Part shown: one piece after another, positions 28,498-37,502 of the stretch
Layout of the letters: the number at the start of each line of letters is the position of its first letter
Position numbering within the stretch: position 1 is the stretch's first letter
Source: Ferrimonas aestuarii
GTDB taxonomy: Bacteria > Pseudomonadota > Gammaproteobacteria > Enterobacterales > Shewanellaceae
Length of the DNA: 64,000 nucleotides
Reading direction: 5' to 3'
Assembly: GCF_005116665.1 (NCBI RefSeq)
Contig: NZ_SWCJ01000017.1
Location: 1 to 64,000, forward strand
The notes under the pieces: model-generated
Told to the model about the DNA's origin: nothing
The model's input: only the letters and a program-made list of their open reading frames with translations
Databases searched by the model: none
Made by a program: the position numbers and the translations under genes

Positions 28498-29948
28498 TGA
28501 AAGCCTTAATGATCCCAGTGGCCTCCGCCCTGCTAGCGGCATGCAGCCAAACCACCACCTCCGTTGAAGCGCCAGCGGCAGCGCCTAAGGTGAATGCGCC
28601 GACCTTTGCTAAGGTCAGCTCCTCCCCATTCCAGCTGCCCGAGTATGAGACGGTTAGGTTAAGCAACGGCTTGACCCTGATGTTGATGGAGAAGCGCAAT
28701 GTGCCGATCATCACCGCCGACGTCACCATTCGAGCTGGTGCCGTGAATGACAGCACCCCAGGTTTGTCAGCCATGACTGCTGAAGGCTTGTTGCTGGGTA
28801 CCAAGTACCGCACTAAGCAGCAACTGGAGCAGCTGGTGGATGGTCTAGGCGCCAGCTTGAACTCAGGGGCAGGTAAAGAGGGCAGCGAACTGAGCATGCG
28901 CTTTATGAGCAAAGACGCCGATGTAATGTTACCGCTGCTGTCAGAGCTGCTGCGCTACCCAAGCTTCCCTGAAAACGAGGTGAGTAAGGCCAAGTCCAAG
29001 TATGCGGCGCAACTGGCTCAGCAAAAAGAGAGCCCTAAGCAGGTGATCAGCTACTACTTTGATAGCCTGTTCTATGGTGAGCATCCCTATGCGAATCCAA
29101 CCGTGGGCGACGTGTCGTCAGTGGAAGGCATGGATCTGTATGACCTGAAGATTTTCCACGGCAGCTGGTATCAACCGCAAAATATGGCCATCTCCATAGT
29201 TGGCGATTTTAATGCCACCGAGATGAAGCAGCGCCTCACTGGACTGTTCGAAGAGTGGAAGGGCGCCAACACGCCGATGGCGGCCAAATTGGACCAAGCC
29301 ATTGCGAAACCAAATGGCCCTCAGGTGTTGTTGGTGGATAAGCCTGATGCCATTGAAACCACCTTTATCATTGGTGGCCCAGGCATCTCTCGGGACGACC
29401 CCGATTACGTTTCTCTTCAGGTAATCAACACCATCCTTGGTGGCCGTTTTACCTCATGGCTGAATGATGAGCTGCGAGTGAATGCCGGTCTGACTTACGG
29501 CGCGCGCTCGGCCTTCCGTGCTTACTCCAATGCGGGCAGCTTCCAGATCAGCACCTTTACGGCGACAGAAAACACCAAAGCGGCCGTGGATCTGGCACTG
29601 CAAACCTACAGCCGTTTGTGGGAGCAGGGGCTGGATCAAGCCACGCTGGATTCCGCCAAAGCCTATGTGAAAGGTCAGTACCCGCCGAAGTTTGAAACTT
29701 CCGATCAACTGGCGAACCTGTTGGGTCAGATGTACCTGTACGGATTTGGTCCTGAGTTCATCAACACCTTCCAGACTCAGGTAGACGAGCTGACGCTGGA
29801 GAAGGCACAGGCGCTGATCGCCAAGGCATTTCCACAGCAAAATCTGCAGTTTGTGATGATTGGCAAGGCCGATGAGATCAAACCGTTGGCGGAGCAGTAT
29901 GGCAGCGTGACTCAGGTTGCCATTACAGGAGAAGGGTTTAAGTTTTAA
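28497..29948 (+). CDS. M16-family peptidase-like lipoprotein (inactive subunit)
   Basis: 483 residues with a lipoprotein signal (ALLAAC lipobox, Cys16) and an M16 fold. The position of the HxxEH motif reads LSAMTAEGL, so the zinc site is missing and the subunit should be catalytically inactive. C-terminal domain shows the family segment VINTILGGRFTSWLNDELR followed by GLTYGARS, whose Arg/Tyr help bind substrate in partner subunits. Overlaps the active subunit by 1 nt; such active/inactive pairs are common in gammaproteobacteria. Confidence 0.86.
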   Translation: MKALMIPVASALLAACSQTTTSVEAPAAAPKVNAPTFAKVSSSPFQLPEYETVRLSNGLTLMLMEKRNVPIITADVTIRAGAVNDSTPGLSAMTAEGLLLGTKYRTKQQLEQLVDGLGASLNSGAGKEGSELSMRFMSKDADVMLPLLSELLRYPSFPENEVSKAKSKYAAQLAQQKESPKQVISYYFDSLFYGEHPYANPTVGDVSSVEGMDLYDLKIFHGSWYQPQNMAISIVGDFNATEMKQRLTGLFEEWKGANTPMAAKLDQAIAKPNGPQVLLVDKPDAIETTFIIGGPGISRDDPDYVSLQVINTILGGRFTSWLNDELRVNAGLTYGARSAFRAYSNAGSFQISTFTATENTKAAVDLALQTYSRLWEQGLDQATLDSAKAYVKGQYPPKFETSDQLANLLGQMYLYGFGPEFINTFQTQVDELTLEKAQALIAKAFPQQNLQFVMIGKADEIKPLAEQYGSVTQVAITGEGFKF

Positions 29949-29964
29949 CTCTCGACTCTGATGA

Positions 29965-29992
29965 AAAAAGGCGCCAATAGGCGCCTTTTTTT
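29965..29992 (+). terminator. Intrinsic terminator of the M16 pair
   Basis: AAAAAGGCGCC-AATA-GGCGCCTTTTTTT, 17 nt after the stop. Symmetric A and T runs allow use from both sides, serving also the convergent peptidase gene. Confidence 0.92.
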
Positions 29993-30011
29993 ATTGCTTG
30001 GGGTAACGGAT

Positions 30012-31022
30012 TTAATCCGTCAGATCACTTGCGGCGGGCAAGCCTCCGGCTGCTTGGGCGTGCTGTACGGCGCGGTAGATCGCCTGCTCTACCACTTCGG
30101 CGGCAATGACTCCGACGGAGTTGATGTTGCTCACTTCAATCTCTCCGGTACCAGCGGCAAACAGCGTGTCACCGTCGTACATGGAGTGGACTGGACGGAT
30201 GGCGCGCGCGTAGCCATCGTGCCCCATCTGTGCCAGCTTTAACGCTTGAGACTTGGTGAGTTTGGCGTTGGTGACGATGGCGCCAATGGTGGTGTTGCGG
30301 CCCGCGAAACCTTCGGCGTTGGCTCCGGCCATGATCAGATCGGTGCCAGAGATAAAGGTTTTGCCATCTTCACTGCGAGTGCCAGCGATGGTTTGTTTGC
30401 CATCCACCACGTCGCCCCAGGCATTTACTGCCACCACGGCTCCGACGACGAGGCCATTATCTAGGGTAACGCTGTAGCGGCCGATGCCGCTTTTGGTGGC
30501 TCGAGACATGCCGGCAATTTTACCGACACTGGCGCCGGTGCCAGCACCGACGTTGCCCTCTTGCATCGCATCACGATTGGCTCCTTTGGCGGCGGCGTAG
30601 CCCATGGCCAGATCGGGGCGGGCCTTGGCATCCCCAAGACCCAGATCGAACAGCACCGCACCGGTGACGATAGGCACGTAGGCCACACCGGTATCAAAGC
30701 CAATTTTCTGCTCTTCTAGGTACTTAACCACGCCGCTCATGCTGTCGAGGCCGAAGGCGCTGCCGCCGGACAGCACGATGGCGTGCACTTTATCCACTAG
30801 GTTTTCCGGTTTAAGCAGGTCGGTTTCCCGAGTACCTGGAGCGGCTCCACGCACGTCAACGCCGGCGGTGGCTCCTTTATCGAAGCGCAAAACGGTGACA
30901 CCAGTTAAGCCGTTAACATCGGAAGCTTGGCCGATGGCGAGGCCTTGAATATCGAACAGGGAAGAGGCGTTGGTAGAAGTCGCAACGGCAAGAGTGAGCA
31001 GAGCGCTGGCCCAAAGTTTCAT
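30012..31022 (-). CDS. Exported P1-family (S58/DmpA-like) aminopeptidase
   Basis: 336 residues of the P1/DmpA family, N-terminal nucleophile enzymes that self-cleave into two chains and act as aminopeptidases or D-esterases. A signal peptide (about 1-19, ending TNA) makes it periplasmic. Seen: the family's opening VTVLRFDKGATAGVDVRGAAPGTRE, LSGGSAFGLDS, GAGTGASVGK, and the cleavage region RNTTIGAIVTNA, where a Thr would become the new N-terminal nucleophile. Start ATG 31022. A symmetric site lies 23 bp upstream. Confidence 0.87.
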   Translation of the reverse strand: MKLWASALLTLAVATSTNASSLFDIQGLAIGQASDVNGLTGVTVLRFDKGATAGVDVRGAAPGTRETDLLKPENLVDKVHAIVLSGGSAFGLDSMSGVVKYLEEQKIGFDTGVAYVPIVTGAVLFDLGLGDAKARPDLAMGYAAAKGANRDAMQEGNVGAGTGASVGKIAGMSRATKSGIGRYSVTLDNGLVVGAVVAVNAWGDVVDGKQTIAGTRSEDGKTFISGTDLIMAGANAEGFAGRNTTIGAIVTNAKLTKSQALKLAQMGHDGYARAIRPVHSMYDGDTLFAAGTGEIEVSNINSVGVIAAEVVEQAIYRAVQHAQAAGGLPAASDLTD

Positions 31023-31044
31023 AGGGGTGGTTCCGATAGTGAAT

Positions 31045-31066
31045 TTGATATCAGCTAGTATATCAA
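31045..31066. promoter_or_regulatory. Perfect inverted repeat upstream of the P1 peptidase
   Basis: TTGATAT, 8-nt spacer, ATATCAA: perfect 7-bp arms in a 22-bp site 23 bp upstream of the peptidase start. A candidate operator in the leader or at the start point; I cannot assign a regulator. Confidence 0.4.
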
Positions 31067-31195
31067 GGCGATCAGTGAGTTGGTCTATTTACCCTGTTTG
31101 GAGGTTCTGATTCTGGTGAGGATCACGATGTGAAGATAGGGCTTTCGATACAATTGGCGTTTGGCTTGATTGACTAAACCGGATGGGAGACTTAG

Positions 31196-31597
31196 GTGCA
31201 GGCGTACATTGGAATCAAGTTTCATGAAGACAACCGCAATCAAGGTGAGATTGAGCAGTTGTCCAAGATTTTGGCGTCACAGGGGCTGAGCAGCTACGTG
31301 GTTGCCCGAGATCTCGAACAGTGGGGCCAGTGTCATTTCTCCCCCGAAGAGATGATGCAGCTTACCTTTGAAGCCATCGACGCCAGTGCCCTCGTGGTGC
31401 TGGAGATGACCGAGAAGGGGGTAGGGTTGGGCATCGAAGCGGGTTATGCGGTGGCCAAACAGATTCCACTTCTGGTGGTGTGCAGGCAGCCAGAGTTGCT
31501 GTCGACCACCATGAAAGGGGTTGCGAATCAGGTTGTTGATTGGCCGCAACTGGAGGGGCTGGATATTAAGGCCTTCGTTGCAGCTCACCAGAAGTAA
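31196..31597 (+). CDS. Nucleoside 2-deoxyribosyltransferase-like protein
   Basis: 133 residues resembling the nucleoside 2-deoxyribosyltransferase-like fold: an N-terminal strand YIGIKFHEDN, a helix, then SALVVLEMTEKGVGLGIEAGYAVA, close to the family's D-x-x-x-x-G-x-E-x-G-x-A pattern, in which the Glu after Gly is catalytic. I cannot say whether it acts on nucleotides, glycosyl groups or neither. GTG start at 31196, with GGGAGA upstream. Monocistronic, convergent with the EF-G-like gene. Confidence 0.55.
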   Translation: MQAYIGIKFHEDNRNQGEIEQLSKILASQGLSSYVVARDLEQWGQCHFSPEEMMQLTFEAIDASALVVLEMTEKGVGLGIEAGYAVAKQIPLLVVCRQPELLSTTMKGVANQVVDWPQLEGLDIKAFVAAHQK

Positions 31598-31612
31598 TCA
31601 TCGATGAGTTAA

Positions 31613-31633
31613 AGGGCGCCAAATTGGCGCCCT
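31613..31633. terminator. Hairpin between convergent genes
   Basis: AGGGCGCC-AAATT-GGCGCCCT; short T stretches on both strands (GATTGTTTTT on plus, TTTAAC on minus), so a probable bidirectional terminator. Confidence 0.6.
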
Positions 31634-31644
31634 GATTGTTTTTG

Positions 31645-33672
31645 CTAGTGCGTTAGCTCCTGTTGCACATTGGGCGGTGCCACTTCATAACGGTTGAAGG
31701 TCATGGAGTAGTGACCTTCGCCGCCAGTCATCGCCTTCAAACGGGTTGCGTAGTCATCGAGCGCGGCCAATGGGGCTTCTACGTTGATGTCCACGTGACT
31801 GTTGTCCAGCGCATCGGTTCCACACACCATGGCGCGATGAGCACTGAGATCCCCAGTGATGTCACCCATTTTGTCCTGAGGCACGATGACGTGCATGTCC
31901 ACCAATGGCTCCAGGATAACCGGAGACGCTTGGCTAACCGCTTCAAGGAAGGCTTTTTTACCTGCTGCCACAAAGGCGATCTCTTTGGAGTCCACCGCAT
32001 GGTGTTTGCCATCGAGTACGATCACCTTGATGTCTTGCAGTGGGAATCCCGCAAGGAAGCCTTGGCTCATCGCCTCTTTTACACCTTTTTCAATCGCAGG
32101 GATAAACTGGCTTGGAATGGCGCCGCCAACCACCTGACTTTCAAACTGGAAACCCTCACCACGACCTAATGGCTCAATCCGCAGTTGGACTTCACCAAAT
32201 TGGCCGGCACCACCGGTCTGCTTCTTATGACGGTGATGACCTTCCGCTGACGCGGTAATGGTTTCCCGATAAGCCACGGTGGGTTTGGCAGTATCCATGT
32301 CGACGTTAAACACCTGATTGGCTTTCTCCAGTGCGATCTGCACGTGAAGGTCACCCAACCCTTGGAGTACGGTCTCGTTTTGGGTCTCCTGATGTTCAAT
32401 GTGCAGGCTTGGATCTTCGGCTACCAACTTGTGCAGCACTTCGGCGATCTTCTGCTCATCGCCACGCTTCTTGGCTTTCACTGCCAAGCCAAAGATGGGC
32501 TGTGGCATCTCCAGTCGTGGCATGTGGTAGAGGTCTTCATCGTGGCTATCGTGCAAGATGGCATCGACGTCGAGGCCGTCGACCTTAGCCAGACCCAGAA
32601 TGTCACCGGGGACGGCGCGGTCTAACTCCAGCTGCTCTTTGCCCTGCAGTTTAAACAGGTGGTTGACCTTAACTGGCTTACGACCATCGCCAATCAGCAG
32701 ACGCATGCCCGCTTCCATGGTGCCTTGGTGTAGGCGAACCACGCCCATCTTGCCCACAAAGGGATCGATGCCGACCCGGAATACATGGGCGAGAACATGA
32801 TCTTCATGTTTTTGGCTGATGGTGACAGGCTGTTCTTCGTCGCCAAATCCTTTGAGGAACTGGGGCGGTGTGCCCTCGAGAGGGCTCGGTAGCACGTCGG
32901 TAATCACCCGCAGTAGGTTGACCAAGCCGGTTTCTGTTTCGGCACTGGCAAAGCAGATGGGCACCAGATGCCCTTGGCGAAGTGCAGACTCCAACGGCGC
33001 GTGCAGTTGTTCCGGAGACAGGGATTCACCTTGCTCGAGATAGAGCTCCATCAAGGCTTCGTCTTCCTCAAGAACCGTATCCACCAGCTCATCATGGATG
33101 CTGGTGACGTCGCTGAAGAGCGTGGTTTGATCGGTTTCGGGCTCGAAGTAGCAATCCACCACGACTTGGCCGTCTGGGGTGGGTAAATTTAAGGGTAAGC
33201 AGGCGTTGCCGAAGCGCGTTTGGATCTCATCCACTAGGGCTTCGAGCTTATCGAGATGGCCGTCAATGTGGTTGATGACGATGATCACCGCCTTGCCTTG
33301 GTGTCTCGCCTGCTCAAACGCACGCTGGGTAACCGCTTCGATGCCACGATCCCCATGAACCACCAACAGCACTGATTCGACCGCAGGCAGTGGCAGCATG
33401 GCGCGACCAAAGAAATCGGAGAGTCCGGGAGTGTCGATGAGGTTGATGTGGTGATTGTTGTGATCGAAGGAGAGAAACGAGGGTTCAAGACTGTGGTGGT
33501 GGGCACGCTCTTGTGCGGTGAAGTCCGCGTGGTTGGTGCCCTTTTCGACCCTGCCTTTGTCACCGATGGCATGAGCTCGATAGAGGAGGGCCTCAATCAA
33601 GGTGGATTTTCCGCTTCCTGTATGGCCCATGAGGGCCATGTTCCTTATCTGCTCGGTGTGGTATCTAGGCAT
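31645..33672 (-). CDS. Elongation factor G-like GTPase paralogue
   Basis: 675 residues, the length and domain order of EF-G (GTPase domain, domains II-V), but clearly not the canonical translation factor. P-loop GHTGSGKST (15-23) and DTPG are intact. The switch I region where EF-G has RGITI reads ERAHHHSLEPS, and the guanine-specificity motif NKxD reads NHID. Domain IV keeps GGAGQFGEV, and the end has the EF-G-type PQDKMGDITGDLSAHRA. It lies outside any ribosomal-protein operon, alone, with a strong AGGAGG Shine-Dalgarno. Related EF-G2 paralogues occur in Thermus and mycobacteria; function unknown. Confidence 0.85.
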   Translation of the reverse strand: MPRYHTEQIRNMALMGHTGSGKSTLIEALLYRAHAIGDKGRVEKGTNHADFTAQERAHHHSLEPSFLSFDHNNHHINLIDTPGLSDFFGRAMLPLPAVESVLLVVHGDRGIEAVTQRAFEQARHQGKAVIIVINHIDGHLDKLEALVDEIQTRFGNACLPLNLPTPDGQVVVDCYFEPETDQTTLFSDVTSIHDELVDTVLEEDEALMELYLEQGESLSPEQLHAPLESALRQGHLVPICFASAETETGLVNLLRVITDVLPSPLEGTPPQFLKGFGDEEQPVTISQKHEDHVLAHVFRVGIDPFVGKMGVVRLHQGTMEAGMRLLIGDGRKPVKVNHLFKLQGKEQLELDRAVPGDILGLAKVDGLDVDAILHDSHDEDLYHMPRLEMPQPIFGLAVKAKKRGDEQKIAEVLHKLVAEDPSLHIEHQETQNETVLQGLGDLHVQIALEKANQVFNVDMDTAKPTVAYRETITASAEGHHRHKKQTGGAGQFGEVQLRIEPLGRGEGFQFESQVVGGAIPSQFIPAIEKGVKEAMSQGFLAGFPLQDIKVIVLDGKHHAVDSKEIAFVAAGKKAFLEAVSQASPVILEPLVDMHVIVPQDKMGDITGDLSAHRAMVCGTDALDNSHVDINVEAPLAALDDYATRLKAMTGGEGHYSMTFNRYEVAPPNVQQELTH

Positions 33673-33850
33673 GCTAGCCTCCTTAAATTCTTAAGAAACG
33701 ATCCGGCAGTCCTTTTCGAGTATAGGGAGCAAGTTACGAACAATTATTGACCAAGGTCATACTTTTTGTGGATGAAAAAGGATCGGAATAACCCCCTTGT
33801 TGTGCCCCCTAGTTTGGGAAAAACCACTTTATTGGCACGATTGAAAAGGA

Positions 33851-34759
33851 TTATCGCGCCCATGGTGGCGTTTCGCCAAATTGTTGCTGGAGAAACTGGA
33901 TAAAGGCGCGGGTTTTGGCGGGCTGGCCGTTGCGATGTGGGGTCAGTGCGTACACCTTGTGTTTGGGCAGCGGGTAGTCCGTTAGCAGTGGCACCAACTG
34001 CCCCTGTTTTAGGGACTCAGCGACGATAAAGGTGGGCATTTGAGCGATGCCGCAATCAGCCAGCAGAGCATCTAACAACGCATCGGAGCAGTTCACTCGA
34101 TAACGGCCCTGAGGCTTCACTCGGTGGTCTCCCAATTGCCAATGGGAGCCACCACGAAAATAGCTGTACTCTAAGCAGTTGTGATCTGAGAGCTGTTCTG
34201 GGCGAGTCGGCGTTCCCGCGTGCTTGAGATAGTTAGGACTGGCACAGAGCACCGATTCGCAGGGCGCTAGCGGGGTGGCGACTTGAGGCGAATCTGGCAG
34301 GTGGCCGATGCGAATGGCCAGATCGACCCCCTCTTGCACCAGATCCACCATACGGTCATCTAAACCAAGGTCGATGGTGACCTTGGGATAGCGTTTTAAA
34401 AATTCAGGAATCAGTGGGCTGATGTGGCGACGTCCGAATACTGCCGGCACGCTAAGCGTCAATCGGCCTTGTGGGTGCGTTAGCCCTTGCTGCAGTTTGG
34501 CTTGGCTCTGCTGCATCAACGTCCAGGCTTGCTGCGCGTCGTGATAATAGTCCTGTCCAGCTTGAGTCAGGCTGAGGCTGCGAGTGGTTCGTTGCAGCAG
34601 TTGGGTACCGAGCGCATGCTCCAGTGCGGCGATGCGTTTGCTGACTGCCGATGGCGTCATCTCCAGATGCGAGGCGGCACTGGAGAAGCTGCCTTGCTCA
34701 ATCACAGCAATGAAAATCGGTAAATGGGCGAAGGGATCTGAGCGCATTATCTGTTCCAT
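33851..34759 (-). CDS. LysR-family transcriptional regulator
   Basis: 302 residues. N-terminal winged HTH (about 8-67): IFIAVIEQGSFSSAASHLEMTPSAVSKRIAALEHALG, then a substrate-binding domain with PEFLKRYPKVTIDLGLDD. It resembles the CrgA-type subgroup by length and C-terminal end, but the effector is unknown. An in-frame ATG at 34747 is also possible. It is divergent from yjjG with an 80-bp gap, the arrangement in which LysR proteins often control their neighbour. Confidence 0.88.
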   Translation of the reverse strand: MEQIMRSDPFAHLPIFIAVIEQGSFSSAASHLEMTPSAVSKRIAALEHALGTQLLQRTTRSLSLTQAGQDYYHDAQQAWTLMQQSQAKLQQGLTHPQGRLTLSVPAVFGRRHISPLIPEFLKRYPKVTIDLGLDDRMVDLVQEGVDLAIRIGHLPDSPQVATPLAPCESVLCASPNYLKHAGTPTRPEQLSDHNCLEYSYFRGGSHWQLGDHRVKPQGRYRVNCSDALLDALLADCGIAQMPTFIVAESLKQGQLVPLLTDYPLPKHKVYALTPHRNGQPAKTRAFIQFLQQQFGETPPWAR

Positions 34760-34840
34760 TTCGGATAAGGTGTTATTCCTGTTTGTGGATTATAACGTCA
34801 ATGGTGTTTGTGTAGAGTGGCGACAAAATAAATAAGAGGT

Positions 34841-35521
34841 ATGCCTGTGCAATACGATTGGATAGTTTTTGATGCCGATGACACCCTGTTTCATTTTGAT
34901 GACCTGGCTGGCTTGCAACGGGTCTTTTCCCAATGTGGCCAATCATTCAGTGAGCAAGACTACCGCCGTTATAAGGAGGTCAACCAACCCTTGTGGGTGG
35001 CTTACCAAAACGGCGAGCTCAGTGCCGACGCGCTTAAGCGGATTCGATTCGAGCCGTGGGAGGCAAGCCTAGGGCTGTCGGCGGCAGAGATAAACTCGGC
35101 GTTCTTGCAGGCGATGGTAACGGTATGTCAGCCGTTGACTGGGGCTCGAGAGCTCTTGTCTGCGCTGCAGGGGCGCGCTCAATTGGGCATCATTACCAAT
35201 GGCTTCTCTGATCTTCAGCAGGCCAGGTTGCAACACAATGGCTTTGATTCGCTGTTTTCGATGTTGGTGATCTCAGAGTTGGTCGGGGTGGCTAAGCCCG
35301 ACCCGAAGATCTTCGATCATGCCAAAGCGTTGATGGCGCATCCAGATGACAAGCGAGTGCTGATGGTCGGCGATAATCCCCACACCGACATTCTCGGCGG
35401 TCAGCGAGCGGGTTTTGATACCTGCTGGCTTAATCATCATGGCCAATCTTGCCCACAAGGGGTTGCGCCCAGCTTAATGGTCAGCAACTTGGCTGAGCTG
35501 CAAGGTGTGTTATTGGTTTAG
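34841..35521 (+). CDS. yjjG: Pyrimidine 5'-nucleotidase (HAD hydrolase)
   Basis: 226-residue HAD-family phosphatase matching YjjG, which hydrolyses dUMP, dTMP and similar nucleotides (house-cleaning). Motif I DADDTL (catalytic Asp), motif II ITNGF, motif III with Lys in [10 protein letters not shown], motif [16 protein letters not shown] 34841 with AGAGG upstream. Its stop overlaps the convergent trmL stop by 4 bp. Confidence 0.9.
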   Translation: MPVQYDWIVFDADDTLFHFDDLAGLQRVFSQCGQSFSEQDYRRYKEVNQPLWVAYQNGELSADALKRIRFEPWEASLGLSAAEINSAFLQAMVTVCQPLTGARELLSALQGRAQLGIITNGFSDLQQARLQHNGFDSLFSMLVISELVGVAKPDPKIFDHAKALMAHPDDKRVLMVGDNPHTDILGGQRAGFDTCWLNHHGQSCPQGVAPSLMVSNLAELQGVLLV

Positions 35522-35982
35522 CTGGCTCCGCCAAAATCTTGCTGACGCCAGGCTTCGTAGCTGACGATGGCCACGGTATTGGACAGGTTTAGGCTGCGGC
35601 TGTTGCCTTGCATTGGCACGCGGATGCGCTGGGATTCCGGAATGGCGTTGCGCACCGCCTCAGGTAAACCTCGGGTTTCTGGGCCAAATAGCAAAACATC
35701 GCCCGGTTGGTACTCTGGCTCTACGTGAGGGCGGCTGCCTTTGGTGGTCAGGGCAAAGATGCGACGGTCCGCCATAGCCTCAAGAAACGCGTCGTAGTTG
35801 GGGTAACGAGTTACCCGCGCCAGATCGCCGTAATCTAAGCCAGCACGGCGTAGCTTTTTCTCTTCCAGATCGAAACCTAAAGGCTCAATTAGATGCAGTC
35901 GGCAGCCATTATTGGCGCACAGGCGGATGATGTTACCGGTGTTGGGGGCGATTTCCGGTTCGTACAGGGCGATCTCAAACAT
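35518..35982 (-). CDS. trmL: tRNA (cytidine(34)-2'-O)-methyltransferase
   Basis: 154 residues; SPOUT-family enzyme methylating the ribose of the wobble base in tRNA-Leu isoacceptors. Seen: N-terminal [20 protein letters not shown], central [14 protein letters not shown], and the knot end [28 protein letters not shown] split across the SAM site. ATG 35982 gives the family N-terminus (MFEIALYEP); the earlier in-frame TTG is rejected. Confidence 0.95.
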   Translation of the reverse strand: MFEIALYEPEIAPNTGNIIRLCANNGCRLHLIEPLGFDLEEKKLRRAGLDYGDLARVTRYPNYDAFLEAMADRRIFALTTKGSRPHVEPEYQPGDVLLFGPETRGLPEAVRNAIPESQRIRVPMQGNSRSLNLSNTVAIVSYEAWRQQDFGGAS

Positions 35983-36042
35983 GGGGCATCTCAACTAACA
36001 AAGTGCGCAGAGTGTGGCACAACCTTAATGCCTTGCTCAAGA

Positions 36043-36060
36043 GGCCCTCGAGTGAGGGCC
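36043..36060 (-). terminator. Hairpin downstream of cpxA
   Basis: GGCCCTC-GAGT-GAGGGCC, just past the cpxA stop on the minus strand, with only a weak U stretch (TCTTG). Confidence 0.45.
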
Positions 36061-36068
36061 CGACACGG

Positions 36069-37502
36069 TTAGGAGAGCGGGAGAGTTAGGGTGACATTGA
36101 GGCCACCTAATTGGCTGCGGCTGGCTTCGACGTGACCTCGATGAGCGCTGGCTGCAGCTTGCACGATGGCAAGGCCTAGCCCCCACCCTCCAGACTGACG
36201 ATCCCGAGCTTCGGAGATGCGCTTGAAGGGTTTGAAGATCTGCTGCAGCTCGCTTTCGGGCACCCCTTCGCCGTCGTCGTCGACCTGAATCAACAACTGC
36301 TGTTGATGGCGATATACCTTGAGCTGAATCCGTTGATCACTGTAACGGATGGCATTTCGCAGCAGGTTTTCCACCGCACGACTCAGCAGGGTTGCGTTGC
36401 CCACCAGCTTTAATTGCGGCTGGATGTCACTGAACAGCTGTTTCTGCTGCTGCTCCGCTTCAAATTGAGCCCCTTCAATCACCGTTTGCAGGCATTCATC
36501 CAGCTGCATGGGTTGCTGCTGCTCTTGGGCTTGAGTGCTAAGACGCGAAAGCTGCAACAGTTCGTGGATCATCTTCTCCATCTGATCCGCTTGCTGCTCG
36601 AGTCGATCCAGTTCTTGGCTCTGCTGGCCTTTGCGGCGAGCCAAGGCCAAAGACAGCTGGATACGCGTCAGCGGCGTGCGCAGTTCATGGGAGATGTCCG
36701 ACAGCAGTCGCTGCTGATCTTTAATCAGGTGGCTAACCGAATCGGCCATGGTGTCGAAGGTCTTTGCTAATTGTCCCACTTCGTCGGTGCGCTTGGTGAC
36801 TTTGGGATCAACGCGAGCGTCCAGGTTGCCTTGAGCCAGCTCATCGGCGGTCTGCCTAAGTTGATTCAGTGGGCGACCAAAATGCCAAGCCACGAAGCCA
36901 AAGATGCAACCTGAAACCAGAGCGGTTAGGCCGAGAAACCATAGGGGGTTTTCGACCAAAAAGGCGATCCAGCCACGTCGATGGGGTTGGCGCACTTCCA
37001 TCAGCAGCAGGTAAGGTTTGCCTGCCAGTGTGAGTGGTTCGGGCCCAAAGATACTGCCTTCGCGGGTGCGTACTGACATCGGTTTGCTGAAATCATCAAC
37101 TTTAAACAGGAATTTACGCACAGAGTGGGGCTGGCGGTCATGACGTTTACCCATCAGTTGACCATCGGGCGTGAGCAAATAGAGACGGAATCGGTCATCA
37201 AAATCCCGTGGCAATGGCACCTGCTCTCTGTCACGTGGATCTCGTTGATGCTCGTGCTTTCTCAGTTCTTTGCGCAGGCGATTGGCAAAGCGATTGACGT
37301 CCACCACCGGCAGTTGTTCCAGCCGCATTGCCGTGCGGCTTAGCATCTGCAGTTGCGGTTTGTTGATGCGCTCTACGTCGTCCATCTGCTGTAATTTCGG
37401 CAGCAGAATTAAGCCACCGGCGATCACCGAGGAGGTGATCCAGAATGCCAGCAGCAGCTTGATAAACAGTCGGTTAGGCAGGGCTTGCGTCAATCGAGCC
37501 AT
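36069..37502 (-). CDS. cpxA: Envelope-stress sensor histidine kinase CpxA
   Basis: 477-residue inner-membrane kinase. TM1 at about 13-33, a periplasmic sensor of about 130 residues, TM2 around 185-205, HAMP domain (GRPLNQLRQTADELAQGNLDARV), H-box SDISHELRTPLTR with the phosphorylated His, and ATPase motifs NLLRNAIRYS (N), DDDGEGVP (G1) and GGWGLGLAIV (G2). It phosphorylates CpxR on envelope stress and acts as a phosphatase otherwise. Its start lies 13 bp inside cpxR. Confidence 0.93.
   Translation of the reverse strand: MARLTQALPNRLFIKLLLAFWITSSVIAGGLILLPKLQQMDDVERINKPQLQMLSRTAMRLEQLPVVDVNRFANRLRKELRKHEHQRDPRDREQVPLPRDFDDRFRLYLLTPDGQLMGKRHDRQPHSVRKFLFKVDDFSKPMSVRTREGSIFGPEPLTLAGKPYLLLMEVRQPHRRGWIAFLVENPLWFLGLTALVSGCIFGFVAWHFGRPLNQLRQTADELAQGNLDARVDPKVTKRTDEVGQLAKTFDTMADSVSHLIKDQQRLLSDISHELRTPLTRIQLSLALARRKGQQSQELDRLEQQADQMEKMIHELLQLSRLSTQAQEQQQPMQLDECLQTVIEGAQFEAEQQQKQLFSDIQPQLKLVGNATLLSRAVENLLRNAIRYSDQRIQLKVYRHQQQLLIQVDDDGEGVPESELQQIFKPFKRISEARDRQSGGWGLGLAIVQAAASAHRGHVEASRSQLGGLNVTLTLPLS

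Noticed and set aside
27286..28542. 418-residue open frame on the minus strand
   Set aside because: It is the antisense shadow of the M16 protease, whose fold, signal peptide, zinc motif and ribosome-binding site are clear.
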